Shown one piece after another: positions 42,136 through 51,248 of a stretch of DNA of 64,000 nucleotides; positions within the stretch are counted from its first letter, which is position 1, and each line of letters begins with the position of its first letter. The position numbers were made by a program, and so were the translations under genes. The notes under the pieces were generated by a model. The model did no database searches, was not told where the DNA came from, and saw only the letters and a list, made by a program, of their open reading frames with translations. This DNA comes from Cupriavidus pauculus (GTDB lineage Bacteria; Pseudomonadota; Gammaproteobacteria; Burkholderiales; Burkholderiaceae), in NCBI RefSeq assembly GCF_008801835.1, contig NZ_VZOW01000007.1, forward strand, positions 62,001 through 126,000, read 5' to 3'.

Positions 42136-43308
42136 ATGCCAAGACCCCTCGAAGGCATTACCGTACTCTCGCTCGAACAGGCGATTGCCGCGCCTTTCTG
42201 CACCCGCCAACTGGCGGACCTGGGCGCGCGCGTGATCAAGATCGAACGCCCCGGTCCCGGCGATTTCGCGCGCGCGTATGACAGCCGCGTGCGCGGCCTC
42301 TCGTCGCACTTCGTCTGGACCAACCGCTCGAAGGAAAGCCTCACGCTGGACGTCAAGGCGCCCGCCGCCGCGCCGGTGCTGGCCGCCCTGCTCGAAAAGA
42401 CCGACGTGCTGGTGCAGAACCTGGCGCCGGGCGCGGCGGCGCGGCTGGGCCTCGACTACGAGACGCTCTCGCAAACCTATCCGCGCCTGATTGTCTGCGA
42501 CATCTCCGGCTACGGCGGCGATGGTCCCTATCGCGACAAGAAGGCGTACGACTTGCTGGTGCAAAGCGAGTCCGGCTTTGTGTCGGTCACGGGCACACGG
42601 GAGGAGGGCGTCAAGGCCGGAGCGTCAGTGGCCGATATCGCCGCGGGCATGTACGCCTACAGCAACGTGCTGGCGGCGCTGATCGAGCGCGGGCAGACCG
42701 GGCGCGGCAAACGCATCGACGTGTCGATGCTCGAATCGATGGTCGAATGGATGAGCTTTCCGATGTATTACGCGTTCGACGGCGCCGAGCCGCCGCCGCG
42801 CGCCGGTGCGTCGCACGCCACGATCTACCCGTATGGGCCGTTTCCGACTGGCGACGGCAAGACCGTGATGCTGGGTCTGCAGAACGAGCGCGAATGGGCC
42901 GTGTTCTGCAAGGTGGTACTGCAGGAACCCGACCTGGCCACGCACGCCGCGTTTGCCACCAACAGCCTGCGCAGCGCCAACCGAGCGCAGCTGCGCGATC
43001 GCATCGTGCAGACGTTTGGGCACCTGAGCGCCGAGCAGGTGGTGCAGCGGCTGGAAGAGGCCAAGATCGCCAACGCCAACGTCAATACGATGGCCGATGT
43101 GTGGGCGCATCCGCAATTGCGCGCGCGCGACCGCTGGCGCGAGGTGCAGACCTCGGCCGGTCCGGTGCCGGCCTTGCTGCCGCCGGGCCTGACCGACGCC
43201 CGCATGGATCCGGTGCCCGCCGTGGGCCAGCACACCGATGCGATCCTGGCCGAAGCGGGCTGCAGCGCCGACCAGATCGCGCGGCTGCATGCCGACGGCG
43301 TGGTGTGA
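42136..43308 (+). CDS. Family III (CaiB/BaiF) CoA-transferase
   Basis: A 390-residue family III CoA-transferase: PRPLEGITVLSLEQAIAAPFCTRQLADLGARVIKIERPG at the N-terminus, LVQNLAPGAAARLGLDYETL, and the catalytic aspartate in KKAYDLLVQSESG (Asp139). A small C-terminal insert region is rich in Pro. It is followed by a CitE-like gene 11 nt downstream, so the two form a CoA-activation and cleavage pair resembling the module at 4.8-8 kb, but the two transferases are clearly diverged. The substrate is probably a hydroxy-dicarboxylate such as citramalate or malate (inferred). Confidence 0.92.
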   Translation: MPRPLEGITVLSLEQAIAAPFCTRQLADLGARVIKIERPGPGDFARAYDSRVRGLSSHFVWTNRSKESLTLDVKAPAAAPVLAALLEKTDVLVQNLAPGAAARLGLDYETLSQTYPRLIVCDISGYGGDGPYRDKKAYDLLVQSESGFVSVTGTREEGVKAGASVADIAAGMYAYSNVLAALIERGQTGRGKRIDVSMLESMVEWMSFPMYYAFDGAEPPPRAGASHATIYPYGPFPTGDGKTVMLGLQNEREWAVFCKVVLQEPDLATHAAFATNSLRSANRAQLRDRIVQTFGHLSAEQVVQRLEEAKIANANVNTMADVWAHPQLRARDRWREVQTSAGPVPALLPPGLTDARMDPVPAVGQHTDAILAEAGCSADQIARLHADGVV

Positions 43309-43319
43309 GGCCGCCGACC

Positions 43320-44162
43320 ATGACGATGACGACGCCCATTCCCCGCGCGCCGCGCAGCTATCTGTTCGTGCCGGGCTCGCGGCCCGAGCGCATCGGCAAG
43401 GCCATTGCCGCCGGCGCGGACGCGGTCATTGTCGATCTGGAGGACGCGGTGGCGCCCGACGACAAAGCCGCGGCGCGCCACAACCTGCACGCGCCCTGGC
43501 CGGCGCTGCGGGCGCAGGCCGACGCGGCCGGCGTGACGCTGCTGGTGCGCGTCAATGGAGCCGATACCGCGTATTTCGGCGACGATCTGGCATTTTGTCG
43601 CGACCTGGCGGTTGCGGCGATTGTGTTGCCAAAGGCAGATTGCGCCGCCCTGGAAGCCTTGCGGGCGGTCTTGTCGGACATTACCTGCTACGCGCTGCTG
43701 GAAACGGCGGCAGGGTTTCGCGACCTGCGCGAGGTGGCGCGCGCACCCGGTGTGATCCGGCTGATGTTCGGCAGCATCGATCTCATGTTCGATCTCGACG
43801 TCGCTGACGACGACGCGCCGCTCCATCATTTCCGCAGCGAACTGGTCCTGCATTCGCGCGCGGCCGGGCTGCCCGCGCCGGTCGATGGCGTCTGCACCGC
43901 GATCGGCGACGCCCAGGCGCTGGCGGCCGATACGGCGCGCGCGCGGCGTTTCGGCTTTGGCGCCAAGCTGCTGATCCATCCGAACCAGGTGGCGGGCGTG
44001 CATGCCGCGCTGGCGCCTTCGGCCGAAGACGTGGCCTGGGCCCGGCGCGTGGTGGCGCAAGCCGCGGCGGCAAACGGCGCGGCCATCGCCGTAGACGGCA
44101 AGATGGTCGATCGGCCCGTTCTGGAACGCGCGCAACGCATCGCTGCCGCCGCCCCGGACTAA
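43320..44162 (+). CDS. HpcH/HpaI aldolase / CitE-type CoA-ester lyase
   Basis: A 280-residue CitE-family lyase. Hallmarks: RSYLFVPGSRPERIGKAIAAGADAVIVDLEDAVAPDDK, LLVRVNGADTAYFGDD, AAIVLPKAD, the metal-ligand glutamate in YALLETAAGFRDL, and LMFGSIDLMFDLDV; GAKLLIHPNQVAGV closes the domain. Start at 43320 (MTMTTP); no strong ribosome binding site. It is the partner of the preceding CoA-transferase. Confidence 0.9.
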   Translation: MTMTTPIPRAPRSYLFVPGSRPERIGKAIAAGADAVIVDLEDAVAPDDKAAARHNLHAPWPALRAQADAAGVTLLVRVNGADTAYFGDDLAFCRDLAVAAIVLPKADCAALEALRAVLSDITCYALLETAAGFRDLREVARAPGVIRLMFGSIDLMFDLDVADDDAPLHHFRSELVLHSRAAGLPAPVDGVCTAIGDAQALAADTARARRFGFGAKLLIHPNQVAGVHAALAPSAEDVAWARRVVAQAAAANGAAIAVDGKMVDRPVLERAQRIAAAAPD

Positions 44163-44494
44163 TGCTTTGTTAAGGATTTATTAAGCGTGAACGGCGCGGC
44201 TTGCACATTTCATGGAGCAGGCACTGACTGAGAATATCGAAGCCTGCAGCGCCAATCGGTATTTTCCCTGACGGGCCGTTCGCTGCAAATATCGAATTTT
44301 ATGTGGAGGATGAAAGGCGTTTGTAATGACTTTACGTTGAAATGCGCGTGGGAGACCGTGCGTGTCCAGACAACAGGACATAGGACGCAAGATCCGGGGC
44401 CAGAACAGAATCAATAAAGTTGCTTCCCCGGTGCACCGTTCAGTGCGCACGGTCGTTAACAGCTGACCGCAAGTCGACTCGAGCCAGACTGATC
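44163..44494. other. AT-rich leader region of the czcCBA-like operon
   Basis: A 332-bp stretch without a gene and visibly AT-richer than the coding regions around it. It contains two copies of AATATCGAA (44233-44241 and 44288-44296), each next to a CTGCAGCG or CGCTGCA half site, and many T/A runs (TTGTTAAGGATTTATTAAGCG). It probably holds the promoter and regulator site for the metal-efflux operon. No adjacent two-component or MerR gene is in this window. Confidence 0.45.
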
Positions 44495-45859
44495 GTGCAT
44501 TTTTCCGTTTTCCGTGCTGCCGCGGCAACGCTGCTTGCCCTGGCCGCCAGCGCTGTCGCCGCCGCCAGCGAGCCCATGCCACCGGACGGCCCCTGCGTGC
44601 CGCCTCCGCCCAAAGCCACTCTCACCCTGTCGCAGGCGCGGCTGGATGCGCTGCGATGCAATCGCGACATCATCGCCGCGCGCCGCAGCGAAGAAGCCAG
44701 CCAGGCAGACATCCAGATCGCGTCGCAACGTCCCAATCCGGTGCTGAGCCTGGGCGTGGCCAACATCAACCCGCATCTGGGCGTTGGCGCCGGCAGCTGG
44801 CGCAGCAAGACCGTCGATTCCACTGTGCGCGTCGATCAGGTCATCGAGACCGCGAACAAGGGCAACTTGCGTGCCGATGCGGCCCGCAAGGCCAGCGCCG
44901 CCGTGGGCGAGCAGGTGCAGGCGGTGGTTGCGCAGCAGTTGGGCGCCGTCGACCAGGCGTGGTACGAGGCCGTGGTCAGCCAGACCCGCGTGGAAGTGCT
45001 GACCGAGACAGTCGGGCTTTACGGGCGCACGCAGCAGGCCAATGAAACGCGGCTGAAAGCGGGCGACGTATCGCGCGCCGACGTGACCAAGCTGCAGCTC
45101 GAAACATTGCGTGCGCAGAGCGACCTGCGCGCCGCCATTGCGGACCACGCCAGCGACAAGGCGGCGCTCGCCGCCGCCATGGGCGTGCCCGGCACCCTGA
45201 TGGACAACCGGCTGGTGGCCGACTGGCCCGGCGCCGACGCGCCCGTACCGGCGTTCGACCCGGAAGTGCTGCAGCGCCGTCCCGATGTGACGGCCGCCGA
45301 AGCGCGCCTGGCCGCCGCGGCATCCGCCCGCGACCTGGCACGCGCCGGTCGCGTCCCGGACGTGACCGTGGGCGCGCAATACGAGCACTATCCGGTTTCC
45401 GAGGCCAACACGACCGGCAGCGGCAACAGCTACGGCGTATTCGTGTCGATTCCGCTGTTCGTGCGCCATAGTTTTGGCGGTGAAGCGCGCCGCGCGGAAG
45501 TGGACTACTACGCCGCGCTCGATGACCGCAACCGCGTGCTGCTGGAAGCCCAGAACGAGATCGGCCGCCTGCGGGCGCAGCTCGATGCGGCGCGCGCGTC
45601 GCTGCAGCAGATGCGCGAGTCAGTGCTGCCGGCCGCCGAAAGCGTCGCCAGCAGCGCCGAGTTTGCCTACAGCAAGGGCGCTTCCGGCGTGCTGGATCTG
45701 CTCGATGCACGGCGCGCGCTGCGCCAGACGCGCGTCGACGCCGTCGAGGCGCAAGGCAACTACGCCAAGGCGCTGTCGGCATACCTGACCGCGCTGCAAA
45801 CCACAAATTCCGATATCAACAAGCTTCCCCAGGTCCGTACCGATGCGTCGCGTCCCTAA
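44495..45859 (+). CDS. CzcC-like outer-membrane metal efflux channel
   Basis: A 454-residue OEP-family protein with a signal peptide (FSVFRAAAATLLALAASAVAAA). The first OEP repeat starts at ARLDALRCNRDIIAARRSEEASQADIQIASQRPNPVLSLG and the second at LQRRPDVTAAEARLAAAASARDL, with YDAL-type barrel residues between. The start is placed at the GTG at 44495, because the signal peptide begins there; a TTG 25 codons upstream is a weaker alternative. It overlaps the CzcB-like gene by 17 nt. It forms the channel of a heavy-metal RND pump. Confidence 0.88.
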   Translation: MHFSVFRAAAATLLALAASAVAAASEPMPPDGPCVPPPPKATLTLSQARLDALRCNRDIIAARRSEEASQADIQIASQRPNPVLSLGVANINPHLGVGAGSWRSKTVDSTVRVDQVIETANKGNLRADAARKASAAVGEQVQAVVAQQLGAVDQAWYEAVVSQTRVEVLTETVGLYGRTQQANETRLKAGDVSRADVTKLQLETLRAQSDLRAAIADHASDKAALAAAMGVPGTLMDNRLVADWPGADAPVPAFDPEVLQRRPDVTAAEARLAAAASARDLARAGRVPDVTVGAQYEHYPVSEANTTGSGNSYGVFVSIPLFVRHSFGGEARRAEVDYYAALDDRNRVLLEAQNEIGRLRAQLDAARASLQQMRESVLPAAESVASSAEFAYSKGASGVLDLLDARRALRQTRVDAVEAQGNYAKALSAYLTALQTTNSDINKLPQVRTDASRP

Positions 45860-47066
45860 TATCCCGTTTTTCTCCGCTGAATCCCGCCAGACCCGCAGCG
45901 GTGTCGTGCGGATGGCTGCCGTTGTGTCGCTGTGCGCATTGGCGTTGACCGCCTGCGGCAAGAAGGAAGTGTCGGACAACAATGACGATCCGACGATCAA
46001 GGGCCAGACCATCACCTATCCGGCCAGCGTGAAGGTGCTGCCGGGGATCGTCGGACAACCTGTGCAAAGCGGCGGCGATCGCATGCTCAACATGCCGGGC
46101 CGCCTGGTCTGGAATGAAGACAGGACCGTGCGCGTGGCCACGCCGTTTGCGGGCCGTGTGATGGAAATCCTGGTGCAGCCCGGCGCCACCGTGAAGGCCG
46201 GCCAGCCGCTGGCCATGCTGACCTCACCCGATTACGGCGTGGCCCAGGCCGATGCGCGCAAGGCCGCCGCCGACAGCGCGGTGGCCGCCAAGTCGCTGGC
46301 CCGCCAGCGCGAGCTGTATCAAGCCGGCATCGTGGCGCAGAAGGATCTGGAGCAGGCGCAGGCCGACAGCGCGCGTGCCGCCGCCGATCTGGCGCGCACC
46401 CAGGCCGCGCTGCGCATGTACGGCGCCGGCAACGGCGACGCGGTGAACCAGCGCTTTGCACTGCGCAGCCCGATCGACGGCCTGGTGGTGGAGCGCAACA
46501 TCAATCCGGGCATGGAAGTGCGCCCGGATCAGCAGCCCACTGCGCCGCTGTTCCTGATCACCGACCCGTCCACGCTGTGGGCGCAACTGGACGCCGCCGA
46601 AGCGGATCTGGGCCTGTTCAAGCCCGGCATCGACGTGAAGTTGAGCAGTGCCGCGTATCCGGGCGAAACCTTCACGGGCACCGTGGTCAAGATCGCCGAC
46701 TATGTCGATCCGGCCTCGCGCAGCGTCAAGGTGCGGCTTGCGGTGCCCAATGCCGACCGCCGCCTGAAGGCAGAGATGTTCGTCACGGCGCGCGTCAAGG
46801 CCGCGTCGTTCCAGGGCATCTCGGTGCCATCCAAGGCCGTGTTCCTGGCCGACAACAAGAACTACGTGTTCGTGCGCACCGCGACCGCGCCGAACACCTT
46901 CGAGCGCCGCGAGGTCAAGCTGGGTGTGACGCTGCCGGGCACCACGGAAGTGGTGGAGGGCCTGAAGGCCGGCGAGGTGGTGATCACCGACGGCAACCTG
47001 TATCTGCAGGACATCCTGCGCGATGCCACCGCGGTCAATGCCGCGCGTGCAACCGCCAAGCAATAA
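45843..47066 (+). CDS. CzcB/HlyD-type periplasmic adaptor of metal RND pump
   Basis: A 407-residue adaptor. The N-terminus is basic (MRRVPNIPFF), then lipobox LALTAC predicts lipidation at about residue 38. The lipoyl halves are recognised as TPFAGRVMEILVQPGATVKAGQPLAMLTSPDYG and FALRSPIDGLVVERNINPGMEV; a short alpha-hairpin of Ala/Gln repeats lies between (residues 140-190). Beta-barrel and membrane-proximal parts follow (TFTGTVVKIADYVDPASRSVKVRL). It bridges the CzcA and CzcC components. The gene overlaps czcC and precedes czcA by 13 nt. Confidence 0.9.
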   Translation: MRRVPNIPFFSAESRQTRSGVVRMAAVVSLCALALTACGKKEVSDNNDDPTIKGQTITYPASVKVLPGIVGQPVQSGGDRMLNMPGRLVWNEDRTVRVATPFAGRVMEILVQPGATVKAGQPLAMLTSPDYGVAQADARKAAADSAVAAKSLARQRELYQAGIVAQKDLEQAQADSARAAADLARTQAALRMYGAGNGDAVNQRFALRSPIDGLVVERNINPGMEVRPDQQPTAPLFLITDPSTLWAQLDAAEADLGLFKPGIDVKLSSAAYPGETFTGTVVKIADYVDPASRSVKVRLAVPNADRRLKAEMFVTARVKAASFQGISVPSKAVFLADNKNYVFVRTATAPNTFERREVKLGVTLPGTTEVVEGLKAGEVVITDGNLYLQDILRDATAVNAARATAKQ

Positions 47067-47079
47067 GGACGGCGGCCAC

Positions 47080-50000
47080 ATGATTTCGCGTATCGTCAAT
47101 TTTGCGCTGCACCAGAAGCTCTTTGTCTGGCTGGGCCTGATCATCTTCATCGCGGGCGGCCTGGCCGCCTTCAAGAACCTGCCGATCGAAGCGTTTCCCG
47201 ATGTCTCGGACATCCAGGTCAACGTGATCACGCTGTATCCGGGACGCGCCGCCGAGGAAGTGGAACGGCAGGTCACGATCCCGATCGAAACCGCGCTGGC
47301 CGGCACGCCGAATTCGGTGCGCGTGTTCTCGCATACGCAGTTCGGCCTGTCGTTCATGATGGTGACCTTCAACGACAAGGCCACCGACATCGTTGCGCGC
47401 CAGCAGATCATCGAGCGCCTGCGTGGCGTGGACCTGCCCGATGGCGTGCAACCCGAACTCGCGCCGCTGTCCACCGCGATCGGCGAGATCTTCCGCTTCC
47501 GCCTGACCGGCAAGGGTTATACGCCGCAGGAACTGCGCACGCTGCAGGACTGGGTGGTGGAGAAAAACCTGCGCCAGGTGCCGGGCGTAGCCGATGTGGT
47601 GACCATTGGCGGCTCGGTCAAGCAATATGAAGTGAACCCCAACCTTGGCCGCATGCGCGATGCCAAGATTTCGCTGTCGCAACTGTTCACGGCGCTGCAG
47701 CGCGGCAACTCCAATGCCGGGGGCGGCGCGGTCGCCCATGGCCGGCAACAGTACCTGCTGCGCTCGCTGGGTAGCTTCCGTTCGTCGGCCGATATCGCCA
47801 ACGTGGTGGTGGCGGAAAACAATGGCACGCCGATCCTGGTCAAGGATATCGCCGAGGTTAAGATCGGCTCGGCCCCGCCGCAGGGGCTGATGGGCCAGGA
47901 CAACGAAGACGACATCGTCTCGGGCATCGTGGTGATGCGCAAGGGCGAAAACCCGTCGGTGGTGCTCGAAGCGCTCAAGCAGAAGATAGATCTGCTCGAT
48001 TCGCAGATCCTGCCCAAGGGCGTGAAGATCGTGCCGTACTACGACCGCTCCACGCTGATCGACAAGACGCTGCACACGGTGTTCGGCAATCTGGTGGAAG
48101 GCGCGCTGCTGGTGCTGGCCGTGCTCTACCTGTTCCTGGCCAACGTGCGCGCCGCAGCCATCGTGGCGCTGGTGATTCCGCTGTCGCTGCTTTCGACGTT
48201 CATCGGCCTCACGTGGGTTGGCATTCCGGCCAACCTGTTGTCGCTGGGCGCGATGGACTTTGGCATCATCGTCGACGGCGCGGTGATCGTCGTCGAGAAC
48301 ATCTTCAAGCGGCTCGGGGAACTGAAGGAAGCGCAGATCAAGGACAACCGGGCGCGTCTGCACGCGATCCTGCAGGCCACCACGGAAGTGGGGCGGCCGA
48401 CCGTGTTCTCGATGATCATCATCATCGCTGCGCACATTCCGATCTTCACGTTGCAACGCCACGAGGGCAAGATCTTTGCGCCGATGGCCTACACGGTGAC
48501 CGGTGCGCTGATCGGATCGCTGATCCTGTCGCTGACCGTGGTGCCATTGCTGTGTCATCTGCTGCTCAAGAAGAACATCGCGCACGAGGACAATTTTGTG
48601 GTGCGCCATTGCAAGCGCATTTACGAGCCGATGCTGGGCTGGGCGCTGGACAACAAGAAGAAGGTGGTTGGCGTTGCGCTGGGCTTGCTGGTGGCGACGG
48701 TGGGCGTGGGCAAGTTCCTGGGCAGCGAATTCCTGCCCGAACTGGACGAAGGATCGATGTGGGTCAGCTTCGACCTGCCGGCGTCGGTGTCGCTCGATGA
48801 GGCGCGCGATCAGGCACGCCTGCTGCGCAGCGTTATCCGCAAGACGCCGGAAGTGAATACCACGATCTCCAAGGTGGGCCGTCCCGACGACGGCACCGAT
48901 CCCAAGCTGATCAACACCGTGGAAATCCTGGTCGACCTCAAGCCCGACACGCACTGGCGCGCCGGCTACAACAAGCGCGCCATCATCGAGGAAATCAACC
49001 ACAACCTGCGGCAGTTGCCGGGCATCGAGCCCAACTTCTCGCAGCCCGTGCGCGACAACATCCTGGAGAGCATCTCGCAGATCAAGGGCCAGATCGTGAT
49101 CAAGGTGCAGAGCGACAGCCTTGAGCACAACAAGAAGGTTGCCGACCAGATCCTGGCCAATGTGCAGTCGGTCAAGGGCGTGATGCGCGCGTTTATCGAC
49201 CGCGATGGCGAACTGCCGCAGTACGTGCTCGAGTTCGATCGCGCCCAGGCCGCGCGCTATGGCATCAACGTGGCCGACGTGCAGGACCTGATGGAAAGCG
49301 CGCTGGCTGGCAAGGCCGCCACGGAGCTGTGGGAAGGCGAGAAGTACTTCAGCGTGGTGGTGCGCCTGAAGCCGGGCGAGCGTGAACTGCCCAACCTGCC
49401 GAACATCTTCATGCAGACCGCCGACGGTGCACAGGTGCCGTTGTCGCAACTGGTGACGTTCCGTGCGGCATCGGGTGCGATGAACATCAGCCGTGAAAAC
49501 GGCCAGCGCACCACGTCGATCGGCATCTTCATCCACGACCGCGACATGGGCAGCGTGGTGAAGGACATGCAGGCGCTGGTGAAGCAGAACGTCAACGCCG
49601 AGGACGTGAAAATCAGCTGGTCCGGTGAGTTCGAGAACCAGGAGCGCGCCATGGCACGTCTGTCGATCGTGGTGCCGCTGTCGGTGCTGCTGATCTTCCT
49701 GCTGCTGTTCAACGCGTTCCAGTCGTTCAAGAGCGCTGCACTGATCATCTCGAACATTCCGTTCGCGCTGATCGGCGGCGTGTTCGCGCTGTTCCTGACT
49801 GGCATTCCGCTCTCGGTCTCGGCGGCCATCGGCTTTATCGCGCTGTTTGGCCAGGCCGTGCTGAACGGGGTGGTGATGGTGACCTACTTCAACCAGCTGC
49901 GCGAAGAAGGCATGTCCGTTCGCGAGGCCGTGCTGACCGGATCGATGGACCGCCTGCGTACGGTACTGATGACCGCCATGCTGGCAATGCTGGGCCTGTT

Positions 50001-50205
50001 CCCGATGGCCATTTCGCGCGCGATCGGATCGGAAACGCAACGCCCGCTGGCGATCGTGATCATCGGCGGCCTGATTACGGCGACGCTGCTGACGCTGATC
50101 GTGCTGCCCACGCTCTATGAGTGGATGGTCGGACGCAACTGGCCGGACGAAGAAGGTAGCGACGACGATAACGGCGATCGGCTGACTCCGTCGATATCGA
50201 ACTGA
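47080..50205 (+). CDS. CzcA-like heavy-metal efflux RND transporter (HME family)
   Basis: A 1041-residue RND pump of the heavy-metal efflux family. The proton-relay motif in TM4 is DFGIIVDGAVIVVEN, with Asp393, Asp399 and Glu406 at the same 6- and 7-residue spacing as CzcA Asp402, Asp408 and Glu415, and the first-helix and large periplasmic loops are as in CzcA (FKNLPIEAFPDVSDIQVNVIT; SHTQFGLSFMMVTFND). The sequence carries the DFG-type signature of the CzcA/CnrA subgroup rather than the CusA-type one. Likely cations are Zn, Co, Cd or Ni (inferred). It ends the operon; the terminator is at 50281. ATG at 47080 has AAGGACGG upstream. Confidence 0.92.
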   Translation: MISRIVNFALHQKLFVWLGLIIFIAGGLAAFKNLPIEAFPDVSDIQVNVITLYPGRAAEEVERQVTIPIETALAGTPNSVRVFSHTQFGLSFMMVTFNDKATDIVARQQIIERLRGVDLPDGVQPELAPLSTAIGEIFRFRLTGKGYTPQELRTLQDWVVEKNLRQVPGVADVVTIGGSVKQYEVNPNLGRMRDAKISLSQLFTALQRGNSNAGGGAVAHGRQQYLLRSLGSFRSSADIANVVVAENNGTPILVKDIAEVKIGSAPPQGLMGQDNEDDIVSGIVVMRKGENPSVVLEALKQKIDLLDSQILPKGVKIVPYYDRSTLIDKTLHTVFGNLVEGALLVLAVLYLFLANVRAAAIVALVIPLSLLSTFIGLTWVGIPANLLSLGAMDFGIIVDGAVIVVENIFKRLGELKEAQIKDNRARLHAILQATTEVGRPTVFSMIIIIAAHIPIFTLQRHEGKIFAPMAYTVTGALIGSLILSLTVVPLLCHLLLKKNIAHEDNFVVRHCKRIYEPMLGWALDNKKKVVGVALGLLVATVGVGKFLGSEFLPELDEGSMWVSFDLPASVSLDEARDQARLLRSVIRKTPEVNTTISKVGRPDDGTDPKLINTVEILVDLKPDTHWRAGYNKRAIIEEINHNLRQLPGIEPNFSQPVRDNILESISQIKGQIVIKVQSDSLEHNKKVADQILANVQSVKGVMRAFIDRDGELPQYVLEFDRAQAARYGINVADVQDLMESALAGKAATELWEGEKYFSVVVRLKPGERELPNLPNIFMQTADGAQVPLSQLVTFRAASGAMNISRENGQRTTSIGIFIHDRDMGSVVKDMQALVKQNVNAEDVKISWSGEFENQERAMARLSIVVPLSVLLIFLLLFNAFQSFKSAALIISNIPFALIGGVFALFLTGIPLSVSAAIGFIALFGQAVLNGVVMVTYFNQLREEGMSVREAVLTGSMDRLRTVLMTAMLAMLGLFPMAISRAIGSETQRPLAIVIIGGLITATLLTLIVLPTLYEWMVGRNWPDEEGSDDDNGDRLTPSISN

Positions 50206-50280
50206 AGGCACGACCGGGGGGGCGCTGGCTCCTCTAACGGCCCCTTGAGACGATCGTCGTCATTCAAGGCCGGAGCGTAC

Positions 50281-50317
50281 AAAAAGCCGGAGCGCATAAC
50301 AGCGCTCCGGCTTTTTT
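50281..50317. terminator. Strong bidirectional intrinsic terminator
   Basis: A 15-bp perfect stem (AAAAAGCCGGAGCGC at 50281-50295 against its complement at 50302-50316) with a 6-nt loop ATAACA, followed by T-run on the plus strand and preceded by A-run, which reads as T-run on the minus strand. It lies between the convergent RND and DUF883 genes and should end both transcripts. Confidence 0.92.
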
Positions 50318-50429
50318 GTTGCGCAGCTTGCTCATCATGGCTGCGTCGGCGGTGCGTCGCTACCGCATCGTTGCCACTGCCACGGAGATTGCGGCGTCGT
50401 TCTGTCGACTAAGCGCGATCGAACACGGC

Positions 50430-50783
50430 CTAATCATCGCGACCGTAGCGCGACGATGGCCGGCACAGCAATGCACCGAGCACCACGCCGAGTCCAAGCG
50501 CCATGCCGAGCGAGCGCATCGGCTGCTGGTGAACGTACTCGGTCACGCATTCCTGCCCGCGCGACACGCTGTCTGCGACGCTCGTCTTGATCGATGCAAG
50601 CTTGTCTTGTCCGCTTGCTGCCTTCGACAGGAAAGCCTGCTTGGCCGATTCGATGGCGTCGCCGGTCAGGTTGGGCAGTTGCGCCAGCAGATCGTCAAGA
50701 TCCTGCGCCAGTTGCCGCGTGTCGGACTTCAGGCGCTGCTGTGCGTCGTGCGGGTTGATGTTGTTCGGATCGTCAATGGCCAT
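50430..50783 (-). CDS. DUF883/ElaB-YqjD-type membrane-anchored protein
   Basis: A 117-residue protein of the ElaB/YqjD/DUF883 family. The N-terminal three quarters are charged coiled-coil helix (QQRLKSDTRQLAQDLDDLL; SAKQAFLSKAASGQDKLASI), followed by one C-terminal transmembrane segment (LGMALGLGVVLGALLC). Family members are associated with ribosomes at the inner membrane in stationary phase (established for E. coli YqjD). Gene stands alone; the 465 bp upstream (50784-51248) hold no other gene I can support. Confidence 0.85.
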   Translation of the reverse strand: MAIDDPNNINPHDAQQRLKSDTRQLAQDLDDLLAQLPNLTGDAIESAKQAFLSKAASGQDKLASIKTSVADSVSRGQECVTEYVHQQPMRSLGMALGLGVVLGALLCRPSSRYGRDD

Positions 50784-51248
50784 GGCCGTCTCCTAATGGT
50801 CTGAATGTGAAAAATGCAAGCAGGGAACGCGAACAAGCACACGTCAGTGAACCCGATGGAACGTGCAGCCCGTGGTTGCGACCCGGGGAAATGGACCGGG
50901 CGACCGGGGCCCGGAAGGGATCCAGCGCATGATTCGTACCAGTTGCCTTGCAACGCAGCTTCAACCCTCCCGCGAGGTTTGTGCGATTGGCATGCCTTCG
51001 CAACTTACCGGTTTTGTAATTCCGGGTCAGTGACGACGGCCACGAGGCTCGGCGTTGCGGGGCGCGAGCCGGATCCCGTATGTGCATGCGGCGGCTCACC
51101 GAACAAAGCGACGCGGCGCGTCTATAAGACGATTCGCAAAGCAGGTTAAAAAGTGCAAACCGTGGCGTTCTGCGCCACAAGGGGTTTCGGTGTTCAGATG
51201 TCTGTGGCCATAATGCGCAGGTGGATAAACCTGCCCATTGAGGAATAC
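50784..51248. other. Gene-free region before the M20 peptidase gene
   Basis: About 465 bp with no convincing gene on either strand and no RNA gene or clear palindrome. It presumably contains the divergent promoters of the DUF883 gene and the M20 peptidase gene. Confidence 0.45.

Noticed and set aside
47035-50211. 1058-codon open frame antisense to the RND pump gene
   Set aside because: It mirrors the CzcA-like gene in another frame; composition (His/Arg/Gln-rich) and lack of domains show it is a by-product of high G+C.
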